64,000 nucleotides of DNA, from contig BDIU01000355.1 in assembly GCA_002118135.1 (NCBI GenBank), positions 1 through 64,000 on the forward strand, written 5' to 3'. Shown here piece by piece: positions 1 through 12,700 of this stretch; position 1 is the stretch's first letter; each line of letters starts with the position of its first letter. The translations under genes and the position numbers were made by a program. Source of the DNA: Trebouxia sp. TZW2008. Taxonomy: Eukaryota > Chlorophyta > Trebouxiophyceae > Trebouxiales > Trebouxiaceae. The notes below the pieces were generated by a model. The model worked only from the letters and a program-made list of their open reading frames with translations. It was not told the DNA's origin and did no database searches.

Positions 1-1248
1 TACTAAGTCACATGTTCATGAATGGGTTGACCGAATTTCCCAGACCATGTCTATGTTTAGCACGATAACGTTTTGGACTGCAAGCTTGCGCAGGATTTTG
101 CTCTTTCCTTCAGCTATAGGCAGTCAGACGCGGGCAGCGGTTCAGACAGAGCTGGTCACGAGTGCCTGTGTGCCTTTTGACTGTTGCGCTTGTGCCTGGA
201 CGGTGTTACTGCTTTGGGCTACATACGTGGTGCTATAAAAGTTTATTCAAGGCCGTTTCTCTGCTGTCTTTTTCAGGTATACCGACTTTCGGCACTCGGA
301 ATTATTGCCTGTGCATAATCACTCGTGACCGACAGCAGCAGCTCAGCAGATAACGCAGCGCAGTTCAGAATCAACCTCCACTAGATCTATTTAACTCGAC
401 TCGACACATTTGCTGAGGCGTAGATCGTTCGCGATTTACGTCCCGGGACATCAACAAACATGACTCACAGCATGAATGCAAAGTCAGAAATTCAATGTAT
501 AATTCTATTTATGCCTACATTTGACTATGTATATGCTCACAAATAGGATCGCTGAGGCATGTTGAGCGGTTTGGGCGCGCTCGAAAGTTCTGCAATCATG
601 CGCGAGAACCCAAATCATCAAGCAATCAATGTCAAGTATCATATCCTGGGCTGGGAACAGGACCAATCGTGCGGAAGCGCTGAATCGAACCGCCGACCTC
701 CAATCTGAGGTCAAACGGCCTAACATCCGAAACCACTGTAACGGGGCGCATGAAAAGGGTGTGCTAGCTACGTATCAGAGAGCCAATTAAGTTTGCCCTG
801 TAACATGCAAGCTACATCAGCCTTACACGATCCGGTCATTGCCAGCGATTGGGTGCAAATCGAATGCATCGGTGCGTCTGCTCCACTGTTTCTTCATGCA
901 AAATACGCAGAAATTGAGAGAAACAACATTGTCACTAGGCTGTTCAATTTGCATGCAGATGCCTGAGACTCATTTGCATTGCAGATGTTCGACGTGCTTA
1001 CACTTTGAGCGAAATTTGAGCGATGACTGGCAGCATGGCTTGAACAGATTCTGACGCATGCTGCACTATCCCTCGGTCTCTTCGTCGAGTCATTGCAGCA
1101 ATATTCAAGTATCAGTGCGACTCTCAGCGCGTCGTGCATGCCTGCTACCTCCCTGGAAGTCCTTGAGGCCTGATCTGAGGCACTGAGTGAGCTTGCTTGA
1201 ACATAGCGCACACCTGACGCAACGAGGGCACTCCACTGGTGTTGTCAC
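1..1248. other. Upstream intergenic region
   Basis: I see no convincing coding exon here: the short open frames lack splice partners and family similarity. A TATA-box-like TATAAAA lies at 234-240 (+). On the minus strand around 661-735 there is a tRNA-like stretch with a B-box-like GGTTCGATTCA at 681-691 and a hairpin stem GACCTC/GAGGTC, but it does not fold into a standard cloverleaf. The promoter of the gene starting at 1249 should lie in the last few hundred bases. Confidence 0.5.
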
Positions 1249-3965
1249 ATGGCCGGAGGTCAGCAGTGGGTTGCAGGAGGCGAGCTCGGCAGCAGCGAGA
1301 AGTCTGCTCAGGACCACAAGCAGATCATCCTGGACATACTTGAAGACGGTGAAAATGTTACGAAGTAAGCTAGTCGTACTCCTTGTTTGTACAAAATTGA
1401 AACCTTCTACACATGACAGTGATTGCAAATCCCACTCCTGTACTGGAAAGCCTTGTGCTTTGCAGAGCGCTGAAGCGTCTGAAGCCACCTGTCAAAAGGC
1501 CTGCCACCAAAAGAAAGACTAGAGCAACTGCCAAGTAAGAGGCCAATGTTTCGCGTTGTCTGTCCCCACTGTCCTGCTGCATATTGCACATGTTTTCACT
1601 GACTTCTATGTATGGTTTTGTCGTGTAGGAAAGGCAATGCTAAGGCAGATGCCGGTGAAGACGAACATGGTATGCAAGCCAGGCTACGCTGCATTGTCAA
1701 AGTTGGGTCAGTTCACAAAAGGTTGCGTCAATGCAAAAAAGTTGCTGTGCAGAGCGACAAGAGAAAGACAAGCAGTTTAATCTACTCACAGAAGCAGCTG
1801 GAGAGCTCATGTCCTTAGGTTTTGAGGACATATACCAGGAGAGCAAAAGTGACATTGCTGCAAATCTGAACAAGTGAGCATCCTCCTTGCTTCTATGCAT
1901 TGATGACACTTTGCATGCATCTATCGGACGTCATAGCCTACAGTGTGAAATCAGCAGGCCAAGTCAGCAAAGCACAATTGCCCTGCAGGAATGCTCATGA
2001 AGGGGCAAACAGAGGCGGTGTGGTTTGGCATGATGACGGCACAGTCAAGGACACAGCACCGCAGGAGCATGCTATGTACCAGCGCAACACAGACAATGCT
2101 GCATTAGGCTACAATGACTCAGCTCAAGCGGCTGTCGGTGCAACAGATCAACCAGCTAGGGTTGAGGAGCAGCAGATTCCCACCCCTGCCTCAGCTGTTA
2201 TACCTGAGCATGACCAGGCAACACTGGACAATGCTATGGCTGCAGATGCTTCTGCTGTAATAGACCCACCTGCAAGCACAGACGCTACAGAGGCTGAGCC
2301 TCATAGTGGGGTCACAAACGCTCAGGCGGCAGGCTTAGGCACTAGCGCTCAATCTGAGGTTGAAGTTGATGCTGATTCCGCAGCCGCTGTTCAGAATGCT
2401 CTTGTTCAGCCAAGCAACAGTTTGGCTGGCCCTGCTGGAAGCACACCCGCCAGCACTGAAGCAGAGGGTACATCAGCAAGCGCTGTGCCCAAGCAGCTGA
2501 CAGAAGCAGCCCAACCCATCGCAGAAAACCCCCCTCAGCAGCCAACAGCATCAGATGCAAACCCAGCGGCTCCCAGCAGTGAACAGATCACGCAGGCTGC
2601 TGTCAATCAGGACGCAGACGCAGCACCTGCTGTCGTCCCAGCTGAAGAGACTGCTGTGAGTCAGCATGCAAAGGCAGCAGCTGCTGTTGACTCACCCAGT
2701 GAGGAAGCTCCTCAGCCTTCAGCTGCCAAGGCAGCAGCTCAGGAAGCTCAGCTGGCGCCTGATGCCTCCGCTTCTGATGTACTCATGGCTGCTGCCAACA
2801 CTGATGCTGTGTCAGATGCTGTAGCGCATGCAACAGCTGATGCCTACACTGCTGATGTGTCAATGCCTGACAGCAATAGTGATGCTGTCTTGGATGCTGT
2901 ACCGCCTGCAGCAGCTACATCTGTGCAGTCTACTAGCCAGGCTCAAGCAAGTAGCATAGCATCAACAGAGAACGGATCAGCACTGGGACGCCCTTTCAGA
3001 GCCAAAGGGCCTGGTCTAGGGGAGTCTAGGGAGTTCGCAGGGGGTCCCATGAACTTTGAAAGGCCCAAATATAGGCATGCCCCCTATGGCCCGCCCCCCA
3101 TCAGGGGTGGGGGTGGGGCTCGATTTGGCTTTGCTCGTGCTAGATCTTCTCCTAGAGGCCGTGCCTCACCCACAGGCAGGGCCTTTGCTGGGAGGGGCCC
3201 CTTCACTGAGCCACCAAGGTCGGTCTTAGCTTTGACTTGCAATGAAACAGCATCTTCACCATGAACTGGCATGCTGAGCATGTGAAACATGTCTAGCAGT
3301 ACCCTGCCAATACAGCATGCAAGTGCATTGCTGACAAACTGCAGCCATGTCTGCTGGATGTGTACAGAGCATGCCTGAGAATGGACTGTTGTGATGATGC
3401 GCTGGAGCAGTTACAAGCAGCATTGGCCACTTTGTTGAGCAGTTAGTTGCTGGAATAACATCTGGCTTCTGTTTTCTAAAGCTACTGGCTAAAGTTGGTG
3501 AAATCAAACATTCGATTCTGAGTTCAGTCTTCTGCATCGTGTCTGATGCCTGCCTCTGCCTTGACTGTTTGATCGTGTTTGACGCGCAGGTCCTCAACCA
3601 TGCGGCCGCAGTATGGTCATCACCCACCCATGCATATGCCTCAGCATCCCTTCCCACCACCTCAAATGGGTGCTTACCAACCACCGCCGCCGCCCTATCA
3701 CCAACAGTTGCCATACCACCCCCCTCCACTGCAAGCATACCCCCCATCAGCCCAACCACAGTATTCACAGTATCAGGGCCATCCAGCATACCCTACACCA
3801 CCTCAGCAGCCGCACCCAGGGTATCATGATCAGCAATATGCTGCACCTGGTCAGCCGCCACAGTATGGTGCTTCGTGGCAACAGTATCAGGGTGCACAAG
3901 ATCCCAATGCTGCTTTTCAACCGCTTGCTGCTTACCCTGGTCCTCATTTTCCACCCCCAGCATAA
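1249..3965 (+). CDS. CD2BP2/Lin1-like N-terminus with Ala-rich and RG/Pro-rich tail
   Basis: Six exons fit in phase: 1249-1364, 1466-1534, 1629-1669, 1792-1873, 1989-3218, 3590-3965 (637 residues). The start is the ATG in TCACATGGCC opening MAGGQQW. Residues about 25-110 contain ILEDGENVTKALKRLK, a Lys/Arg-rich stretch, then LMSLGFEDIYQESKSDI. This order recalls the N-terminal part of CD2BP2/U5-52K/Lin1 (a U5 snRNP factor), where a GETV..ALRRL motif precedes a LM..G...IYxExKE motif. The GYF domain that normally ends that family is not visible. Instead there is about 300 residues of Ala/Ser/Gln-rich sequence, an Arg-Gly patch (RGGGGARFGFARARSSPRGR), and a Pro/Gln/Tyr-rich C-terminus. The splice pattern and continuous phase support a real gene; the family call is inference from motif order. 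It may be a general RNA-binding low-complexity protein. Confidence 0.72.
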
Positions 3966-4363
3966 ATTGTGCTTCTATTTGGGAGTCCAAAGTCTTTTAT
4001 TTGAAAGCTGTACATTTCATACTCTGGGACCCTGAGCAGGCATTGCTGTGCAGCTTTAAAGATGTCATGGTGCCGACATGCAGCAGACTTCATTGTGCGC
4101 GCGATGGGTTTGCTCATGCGAATGTTTGCATCAGTAAAGCAATCACCTTCAAGGCTGCAGGAAACCAAAGTAAGGAGGATTATCCATTGTATGAAATGCT
4201 TTAGTCAGAGTGTGAGGGACACAGGCCTGTTCTGGCTACGCGCGAGCACAGGGCATGTTGCGAGTTCGGTCAAAGGCAAGCTGATCAGTCGCTGCGCGAA
4301 GCCAGATCGGTACTGTTCATCAATAGCCATTTGCCGCCTCGTGCTCGCAGCTTGCTTTCGATT

Positions 4364-7300
4364 ATGTCTTCGCAGCCAGAGCCAGACGCAGGGCCAAGCA
4401 GTGACGGCAGTCACGACCGGTCCAACAAACGTCAGCGGCGTCAGGTACGGTTGGATGACCGTGCCATGATGCTCGAGTCACATCGTGATGTTGCACTCTT
4501 TCGCAACGTTCTTGTTGCATACTACAGCTTCAAACACGTTTGCCCAGTGAAGGCAAGGGCCTGCATAAGTGTCTGATCGGCAGCACAGTCTAGGAGGCTG
4601 TTCGCGTCACACACGGCCGACACTATCTCTGCCGATGTCGATGAATTGATGTATCGGTGCCTGACTGCAGGTCCCTGCAGAGCAAGCCCAGGCTGCACCT
4701 GCAGTGTCACCACCACTGCACGTACTGCCCAATGCTGGTGCTGTCCCTGCGCCAGGCTCCCTCCTGAATGTGCAGAACCTGTACCACTTGCAACTGGCTC
4801 AAGCTCCGTTGGTGCAGCCTTCTCTGCTCAACAGAACACAGCCTAGCTTGCTGCACCTTACACAGCATCTTGAACACGACCCACAGCACCAGCAGCAGCT
4901 TCAGCAGCCGCCTCACCAGCAGCATCAACAGCAACAGCAGCAGCAGCCGCAGCAGCAGTTGAGTCATGGTGATCAGCTAGAACAGCAGCACAACATGTTG
5001 AACCGTCTGGATGATACAGATGCTGCAGAAGCAGGCATGTCTCTGCCAGCTAACACTGACTATAAGCACAAGCCGCGCCGGAAAGCCACTGAGAGACCAT
5101 CGGTAAGTGCACTGCCCTCCTCCCACAACATTCCTGACATGATGTACATCAGTTTGCTCAATCAACACTGCTTGCTTGCTGCCGACCACGTTTACAGGCC
5201 TCAAATGCCAAATATGGCAATTGACATGGTAAGCCAAGGGATGTCAGTGGCTATCACTGTTACACAATCACTTCAGTTTGTAAGGACACTCAATGTGAGG
5301 ACATTCTTGGCGCAAGGATAGGCGGAGCCAATCACTGCATGCTGACTGCACCTAGTACCTCTGAGTAAGGACGATTCATTTTGTGGACAAGTTTGTCGGG
5401 AACCAAAGCAGTCGTTACAAAGAGAATTCACCGTAGATCCATACCATTGTCAGTGTCTCTTGCTCAGCCTGCTTGTAATGCTTGCAGGGAACAGACCAGA
5501 TCAGGCAAGCATTCAGCAAGCGCAAGAGGGGCCTGGCTCTCAAGTGTTATCAGCTACATAAGTTAACAGATGCAAAGGTGATTAGCATCCCTGTCACTGC
5601 ATACATGGCAGTTGCAAGCTGCCATCACGATGTCAACAAGCTGTGATGAGCAATCTTTCTGGCATGAGAGCTCATCTTGCCTGTGCCAACAGAACAATTT
5701 CGCTACATTTGCTCTGAGTGGGCTTACATAAGCTGACAGATGCCAAGGTGCTGCCATTTCCCTTCGCTGCATGCATTGCAGTTGCAAGCTGCCATTTAGA
5801 TCTCATTGAGCTGTGCGAAGCAACCTACGGTCATGACAGCATATCTTCCCGCGCATCTTTTGACTTTCTGTGCCCCCGTCACTGCATGCATCACAATTGC
5901 AAGCTGCCATTCAAATGTTGCTGAGCTGTGATGAGCAATTGCCTATGTGAATGTGTATCCTGTGCCATCAGATCATCTGTGGTGCATTTGCATTTAATGT
6001 TGTTGTCAGTTTTGCAGGCGTCAGCACATGAGCATGCAGGTAATTGTGTTGATTTCTGAGCTGTGGCTGGTTTGTTTTGCACTCAGAGCGCTTTTTGCAG
6101 AAAGACAGCCTTGCCTTCATGCACACACCCAAGTGATCTGCAGTTGCCGGCATCTGACTCGGTTGTATATAGATTGCATTAAGCTGCCTTCAGAAAGCTC
6201 TGCCTGTCGAAGTCCTGTGTCACTCTCAATGTTCCATATTTGCGCTTGTCCAAGACACAAATGCATGGCCTGCACAGGTGCGCTGCTGATGATCCTTGCA
6301 TTTGCCAGAACTGCTGTTGTCTCACGCACAAATGCATGGCCTGCACAGGTGTTTTGCTTCATCATGAAGGAGAAAGGCACTTCTTGGGCTTATGCAACAC
6401 CTGGATTTGGCGCTTCCCTCTCTGCATCCAATCTGAGACAGCTGCGGCAGCTGACCGGTACAGTGATTTCTCTTTGCAACGGCTACTTTGGTTCCCAACA
6501 AACTCGTCCTTACATCAACTGTCCTTGCTCAAAGGTGCCATTGCAGTCAGAATGCAGTGATTGACTCCCCAATTTGTTGTCCTTACATCAAGATTGTTTT
6601 CACATCAAGTGTCCTTACAAAGAGAAGTCATTGTATGCTAAATTTTCTTTTTAATCGTTTCCTGAGGTTGCTGCTACTCACTGAGGCGTCTGTCATGATG
6701 CCGTGCAACACAGAAAGTTTGTTTAAATCACAGATTGACCACACTCATACATGCTGGACGGTTGAATGCTGCTGATGGTGTAAGAATCTGGCTAAGCAGT
6801 TGCAGCACCAATGGGCCAACACTACAAGCATGTCGACTTTGGGAAGCATACTGCATTATGCGTTGCACGTTCTTCAGATGCAGCTGTGAATTCAAAGCTT
6901 GCCGCACATTCAGTTTACCCTATCAAACATGCTGACTGCTGCAGGTTTGTTGCAGCAGGCTGTGGCTTTGGAGGACAGCATGCTGCTTGCGACATCATCA
7001 GCGCTGTTTCGAATTGAAGAGCAGCTGTCACAGCATGTTGTCAAGTCTGTCACTGTATACAATGCAAACGTGTTTTGATGCAGGCTTTGACCAGGCATCT
7101 GATGGTGGCAAGCAGATCACAGAGATCATGCCCCACCCTGCTGCTGGTGACGCTGATGACAGGGATGCGTATGCTGGGACAGTTCAGTCCATGCAGCCAT
7201 CAATGGCACAGCCCAGTGCAAGCCTGATTGGAGGGCCAGACTTTGACCCTGAGCCTGACGTCACTGATCATGGCACAACAAGGGAAATTGGTGTGCAGGT

Positions 7301-8337
7301 AGCTTGATCAGTCGTGGTGATGCTGTTTGATGCACTACCCTTTGCTGATCGTTTGCCGACTAGCACACCTACATGCTGTCAAGATTGCAATATGCTTTGG
7401 AGAATGCACAGCTTGTGTTGTGACAGAGGTTGAATGCTGGAGCCATGCTGCTCACTGATTTCTGACGGCTTACTGATTGGTGCATGCAATCTAAACTTAC
7501 ACTTGAGATCTCAACATATGTTGCAAAGTGTAGCACAGGAGTCATGAGACTCTGAGGGCTGCATCACAGTGTGCTTGAGTGGCAGCATCAACAATAGTGC
7601 TTGTGCAGGTCACTTCTCATATACAGACTGGATATTCTGGCATGACAGATGAGGTCGCATCAGCTTCAGAAGCACAACAACCAGCAGGTACTACTGACAG
7701 CTCGTGGCATCGTTCACTGAAGGTCTCTTTACAGGTCTCACCATGCTTGCTTGTCATAAGAGATCAATTGCGCCAGAGACACCATGATGCTCTGGGCTAT
7801 TCCCCCCTGTGTAACACAGCTTTTAGTGCTCACATGCAAACTGCAACAACATTCGTCGTGCAGCAGCTGCCGGTGGCGTTCTTGATGATGCACATTGATG
7901 AGTCATAATCACTCGACTAATAAATGCTTTCTGTGCTTGCAGATGAGGTCAGAAACTTTGTGACAGAGATGGCTCATTTGGCATACAGTCGGGGGGTCCC
8001 AGTTGGCCCCATACCTACCCCCCCTGCTGCTGACACCCCTCATGGAGGTCACCTTGTCAACCTGCCCTCCTCCTCTGGCCACCTCCTGCAACAGCCTGCA
8101 ATCAGTCTGCCTCCTCACCTCACTCCTGGTCACCCTAGCTTTGACCAGCACGCTTATCAGCTGCTCCTGCAACAGCAGCAGCAGCAGCAGCATCAGCAAC
8201 AGCAGCCGCCAGCTCAAGCACAGTTGCAAGAGCGCTCAGAGCAGCCAGAGGCACGTCATGACGGCTTGCCAGAAGATGAAAAGCAGGCACTTCAGGGTTT
8301 GCAACCCATGCAAGTCTCAGGACATGTAGGGCCTTGA
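4364..8337 (+). CDS. MADS-box transcription factor with polyQ tracts
   Basis: Model: 4364-4444 (or to 4546), 4671-5102, 5488-5577, 6349-6457, 6945-7039 (or to 7054), 7095-7298, 7609-7687, 7943-8337; all phases close (about 494 residues). The MADS domain spans residues about 160-235 and is built from three exons: RRKATERPS, then GTDQIRQAFSKRKRGLALK and CYQLHKLTDAK, then VFCFIMKEKGTSWAYATPGF. This matches the SRF-type pattern TFSKRK-G-KKAYEL-LTG-V-TG-Y-FATP. It should bind CArG-like DNA as a dimer in the nucleus. Unlike most plant MADS proteins the domain follows a Gln-rich extension of about 155 residues; a second polyQ block lies near the C-terminus (8166-8205). No keratin-like K domain is visible. 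Introns 2 and 4 carry MITEs, and intron 3 carries partial copies of the MADS exon end. A TGTAA poly(A)-like motif lies at 8393-8397. Confidence 0.82.
5263..5433. mobile_element. MITE copy 1 (Tc1/mariner/pogo-like ends)
   Basis: A 171-bp non-coding element in intron 2 of the MADS gene, flanked by TA at 5261-5262 and 5434-5435. The right end GTCGTTACAAAGAGAATTC is inverted-complementary to the left-end consensus CAGTAAACTCTCTTTGTAAG; the left end here is degenerate but keeps TTTGTAAGGACAC. It shares interior segments (for example GGAACCAAAGCAGTCGTT) with the 15.4-kb copy. Confidence 0.7.
5557..5940 (+). repeat. Partial copies of MADS exon 3 end in intron 3
   Basis: The last bases of exon 3 plus the intron start (CATAAGTTAACAGATGCAAAG then GTGATTAGC, 5557-5655) recur at 5726-5822 with CATAAGCTGACAGATGCCAAG|GTG. 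The intronic portion recurs a third time at 5878-5940 (TTGCAAGCTGCCATT). The second copy keeps both the coding sense (HKLTDAK) and the GT donor. Confidence 0.7.
6461..6633. mobile_element. MITE copy 2, abutting a 5' splice site
   Basis: A 173-bp element flanked by TA (6459-6460 and 6634-6635), with left end CAGTGATTTCTCTTTGCAAC and right end CTTACAAAGAGAAGTCATTG as imperfect terminal inverted repeats. It starts immediately after MADS exon 4. The donor GTACAG is made of one host G, the TA target and the first bases CAG of the element, so the insertion appears to provide the 5' splice site of this intron. Confidence 0.72.
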
Positions 8338-9735
8338 GGGCAACACGGCACGCAAGACAGACAGCTTGAACATTCTGCCAACTTGAGCCATATGTAATGC
8401 CTGTTTTTGATACTGACTGTTAAGTCTGGAGGCTCACATGCTTCAAGGGCTGCTATTTTGCAGCTGACCCTGCTTATGTGTCATGCATAAATTGATTCGA
8501 TCTCCGATATTTGTGCTTGTGAACATGACGATTTGTTGTCAATTGCAAGTCAGTGACCCACTTCAGCACCCAATTGGTAGTTTGCAACCCTAAGCCCGAT
8601 GTCTCAGGCTGCATGAAATTTGTGCAGGTATCATGCCAGCACGAAATTGGCAGCGACGTCATACGATTGTACAGCTGTCAGCATGCGGCATGGCCTTTGG
8701 TCTGATCTGATGCAGCAGCACTTGTTGCTTCTGAATCACTGTTGCTGCTGCTGGCATTGGCAGTGTCCAGCGGCTCCTACCGAACTGCAAAATTGATAAT
8801 GCCTGCACAGGCAAACGCTGATGATCATGGCTTATTGGCTTATGCTCGAAATGATGGGCATTGCGAACATAAGCCAATATGCAGCAGACTCTGAAATTAT
8901 TTACAGCTGCCTTAACTTGATGCAGCAGCATCAGCAGCAGCAACTGTGAACTCTATACTCTGTGCGGTACTGTGCGGCATATGCATCAGCGTAGGTGTGA
9001 GTGGTGTCACAGATACTCTCATGCCCAAGTGACCTCTGAGTCTCAGACTTGATGCCGGGGCGAGGTCGGTTTTTGCTGAAGCGCCCTATAAATGACCTGC
9101 ACGAAGTAGCCCCTGCATTTCCGATATGCAGCTTGACAGTTGATCTGTTAGGTGCGGGCAGCTCCGGCAACACGCTTGCCGAAAGCTTGTCGAAACATTA
9201 CTTGGACGCGCAAGTGTCATTTACTGATCTCAAGAGTTGCTTCTCATAAGGGGCCTTTTCCAGAGCTGATCTTCAAAATCAACACATCTGCAGCGTAAAA
9301 GCCTCTGAGGTCAGGGACGGGTCGCATTGCGTTCGAGACCTCCTACACCAAGCATTGGAGCAACTGCTTTTGCGTTTGCCTTGTCTTGCGCATATCAGCG
9401 GCTGTTCGGCGTGATTGTCTCTGAGGTTTAGCTAATCCTGCCCGTGTAGCAAGACCGGCGCTCCACCGGGCACTCACGCCTGCGTACTAGCAGCTGTCGG
9501 ATCTGGCAAATTGCCCCGCGTCAATGCCGCCCTGATCGCAGCTTCGGCCGTGCGTCACAGCAGCACCGGCCGAGAGATCAGTCAACACACTCAGAGCAGC
9601 GCACGGTTGTAAGGTGGATTTCAGCTTGCTGAGCAATGACAAGTTTCACCGTTACAGCGATTTATGATTTCGGGCCTGCCACAGCTGCAAGCTGGTGGAC
9701 CTGAAAGCCCCAGCACCTTGTGCCCCTGCTACTTC
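8338..9735. other. Intergenic region between MADS and cyclase genes
   Basis: No supported gene. It holds the TGTAA motif at 8393-8397, CAG/TGC-rich patches around 8910-8945, and a 70-bp segment at 8970-9039 that recurs at about 40961-41031. An in-frame ATG at 9664 upstream of the chosen cyclase start is possible but would bury the signal peptide. Confidence 0.5.
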
Positions 9736-12700
9736 ATGGTGCAGAGGTCAAAGCTGTGGGGTCAAGCTTTCCTTTGTATACTGCTTTCAGCCTGGGGTTT
9801 CACCTCACAAGCCAGTCCAGAAGACAAAGCTGCTCTCCTTGCTTTCAAAGCTGCCATCAGCAGTGACCAAGGATTGCTTGCCAGCTGGACCAACACTACA
9901 GACCCCTGCTCTGACGTTTGGCTAGGAGTCTCCTGCAACTGCTCAGACCTTGAGCCAAGCCTATCAGCTGCTGCATGCACTGCAGCTACCAAGTCATCAG
10001 GGCAGCAAGCAGTAGTCTTACTTAATTTGGGGAACCAAAGCGCTGCATCGGGCAAATTCATGACTGGCAGCCTGACGCCTCAGCTGGGTGACTTGGCTCA
10101 GCTTCAGCAGCTACGCCTGGACAGCCACAAGCTTGAGGTGTGGTTCACTGGCACCTTGCAAGCATAGCTCAGTTACCTTTCGTGCTGCCATACCATGCGT
10201 TTTGCATTACTTTGTAACCCTGTGTGACATGCACATTCTTGCCTGTTGACCACCCTTGCAGCATGTACTTATGAAGCGACATGAACTAAAGCTCATTCAT
10301 TGTCATTTCCATAATTGCCAAAGCAAAGATCATAATGAAGAATCAGTGAGCAATGAGTCAATTTGCAAGTGTTCCGATTGCAGGCAGTTCAGTTCATGGA
10401 AGCTGTTCTGGTGCATGCTGCCTCAGATCAGGCCATGTCATACGCTTAGGCTTCCTGTAAACTCATCGGAACTGCTGCCGTCTGTGCAGCTGGCCTCAAT
10501 TATGATGATGCAATGAAACGCCCGTTGCTGCTTTAGGGGAACACGCCCATCTGAAAGCTTATCAGAAATACCGCTGCTTTTGCAGTCAGCTGCTTTCAGT
10601 CATGCAATGGCAGTGGGCCAATATCTGTTGCTGCTCCAGGGGAACATACCAAGCGAGCTAGGCGCTCTGAGTCAGCTTCAGCTACTCAACCTCAGCAGCA
10701 ATCAGCTCACCGGCACCTTGCCAATTGCCCTTGGTCAGCTACAAGCCGCTGCTGGCGTCTGGCTAGACCACAATCAGCTCACAGGCACCATTCCTACGGC
10801 CTGGTGCAATGCATCAATCACCTCAGCTGTCCACGTGGACAGCAACTCAGGGCTGTTTGGGGAAGTGCCACAGTGCATGCAGAACAGGCTGCAGGGCAGG
10901 GGCTATGCCGGGACACAGCTGAGTAATCAGGAGGCGCCCACCTTAGCAGAGTTCAACACCACTGTCAATGCAAGTGCTGCTAGCAGTGGGTTGGGCAGCA
11001 TCGCAGAAGCGCCTCTGTGCAGCACATCAAGCTGTGGGTCAGTCAGCTCTCTATGCATACATGTGCATGCCAACCAAAAACTGCGCAGAACATGTACACG
11101 CCGCTGTGTAGCAGTTGCAGCTGTGGGTCAGTCAGCTCGCTATGCATATGTATGCACACTGATTGGAGTGCTTGCCCTGCCGAGTGAACCTTGCTGAGCA
11201 TGATCATGCATGTGTTGGGAGAGCTGCAGCATGCAGAAACATGCACTCAATCTCGTGTCCCCATGAGCCAACAAGCAAAAAGGCAAGCAATGCTCATTTG
11301 TGACCCACCTAGTTGCTGTGAGTCAATGCAGCCAACCCAATATGTATATGCAAGCTTGTCTGAGCATTGGTCCATTCAGCTTTTGTAAACAGAGCAAACC
11401 CGTACTTGTCGCACATGGCTGCACAGCAGAGCAAATCCTGGCTGCATGGGCCATTCAAGTCCCTGGCAAGCAATTGTTAGCTTGCCACACTGCCACACAG
11501 CACAACAGCTTGAGCCCAGCAAACACCTACGTGCAGCGTTTGTGCCTGTCCAAGCATGTTGCATGCCGGAATTCAGCAGGCTGCTGCCATGCAGGGTCAC
11601 AGTGCCGGCATTTTGGACCAACACCAGTCAGATCACCTTCAACTTCAGCGGCTTCCAGCCAGCTTCCCCCAGCCATGCCCTTCAGTACCAGTGGGGCTTG
11701 GGAACCAGCCCTAGCATGACTAATACCATCCCATTCAGCCCTTTCACTGGCAGCCTGATTGCCAACACTGTCTTCATAGCTGCCGGCCACCTGTTGAGGA
11801 ATGTCACAGTCTTTCAGCAGTCGTACAGCCTGACTAATGCTACTGCATTGGTGGAAGGGCAGGAGTACCATGTGACAGTGCAAGCCTTCTACAGCGACTC
11901 ATCAGCTTCTGCCACAGCGACTCAGTCTGCAGTTGTCAAGGTCAACTGCACATGACTTGCGCTCTATCACACTAGATGCTGATGCATGTAGCTGCTCTAT
12001 CTAAGTTGCACTGTCAGCATTGCACTCCATACAGGGTGAAGCCTCAAAATCTGTCATGCTCAAGCAATGTTTCTGAAGTAGCGCCTTGCAAATGCATGAA
12101 AGGTTGTGTTGGCTAGCGCTTCAGCCCCTGCATGGCATTTTGATCACTGAAGGTTTTGTTGCACAAGAAGAAAAGATGCACGACATTGAGGCTATGTGTG
12201 CTGGCAAAATCTAAGCCTCTGTCTGCAGTTTACGCTGCTTTCAGCCGCATGCAATCAATCTGCTATGCATGAGACGTGACACCACAAAACTTGATGTTGC
12301 GCCTGTTCAGGCTGATTCCACTCCGCCTGCCATGTCTGCTGGAGGAATGGTGTACAGCTCTGATAAGTGCCTCAACCATACAGCGGAGTCCACAACCCAC
12401 GACACAGACTCCATGTGGTGAGCCACTCTTACATTATGACTGGTCCAGTTCAAAGTGGTCACATCACAACTGGTACCACACACATGAATTCTGACATGTC
12501 TTTGTTGAGCAAGTTGCTAGCTCAAAACAATGTCAGTACTCAGTTGCAAGGTACCTCAGCATCATTGCCCACTGCAGTCTATATAATCAGTCAGATATCT
12601 GCTTCATCAAGCAGTGCCCACACATAGCTACCAACACCAAGACTACAGCTCATGACCAAGACTGTTGAGGGCGGTCTGCAGATTCCAATGTTCACAAATC

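Noticed and set aside
661..740. A functional tRNA gene on the minus strand
   Set aside because: The T-arm and acceptor stems do not pair and the anticodon loop has the wrong size; kept only as a low-interest fossil.
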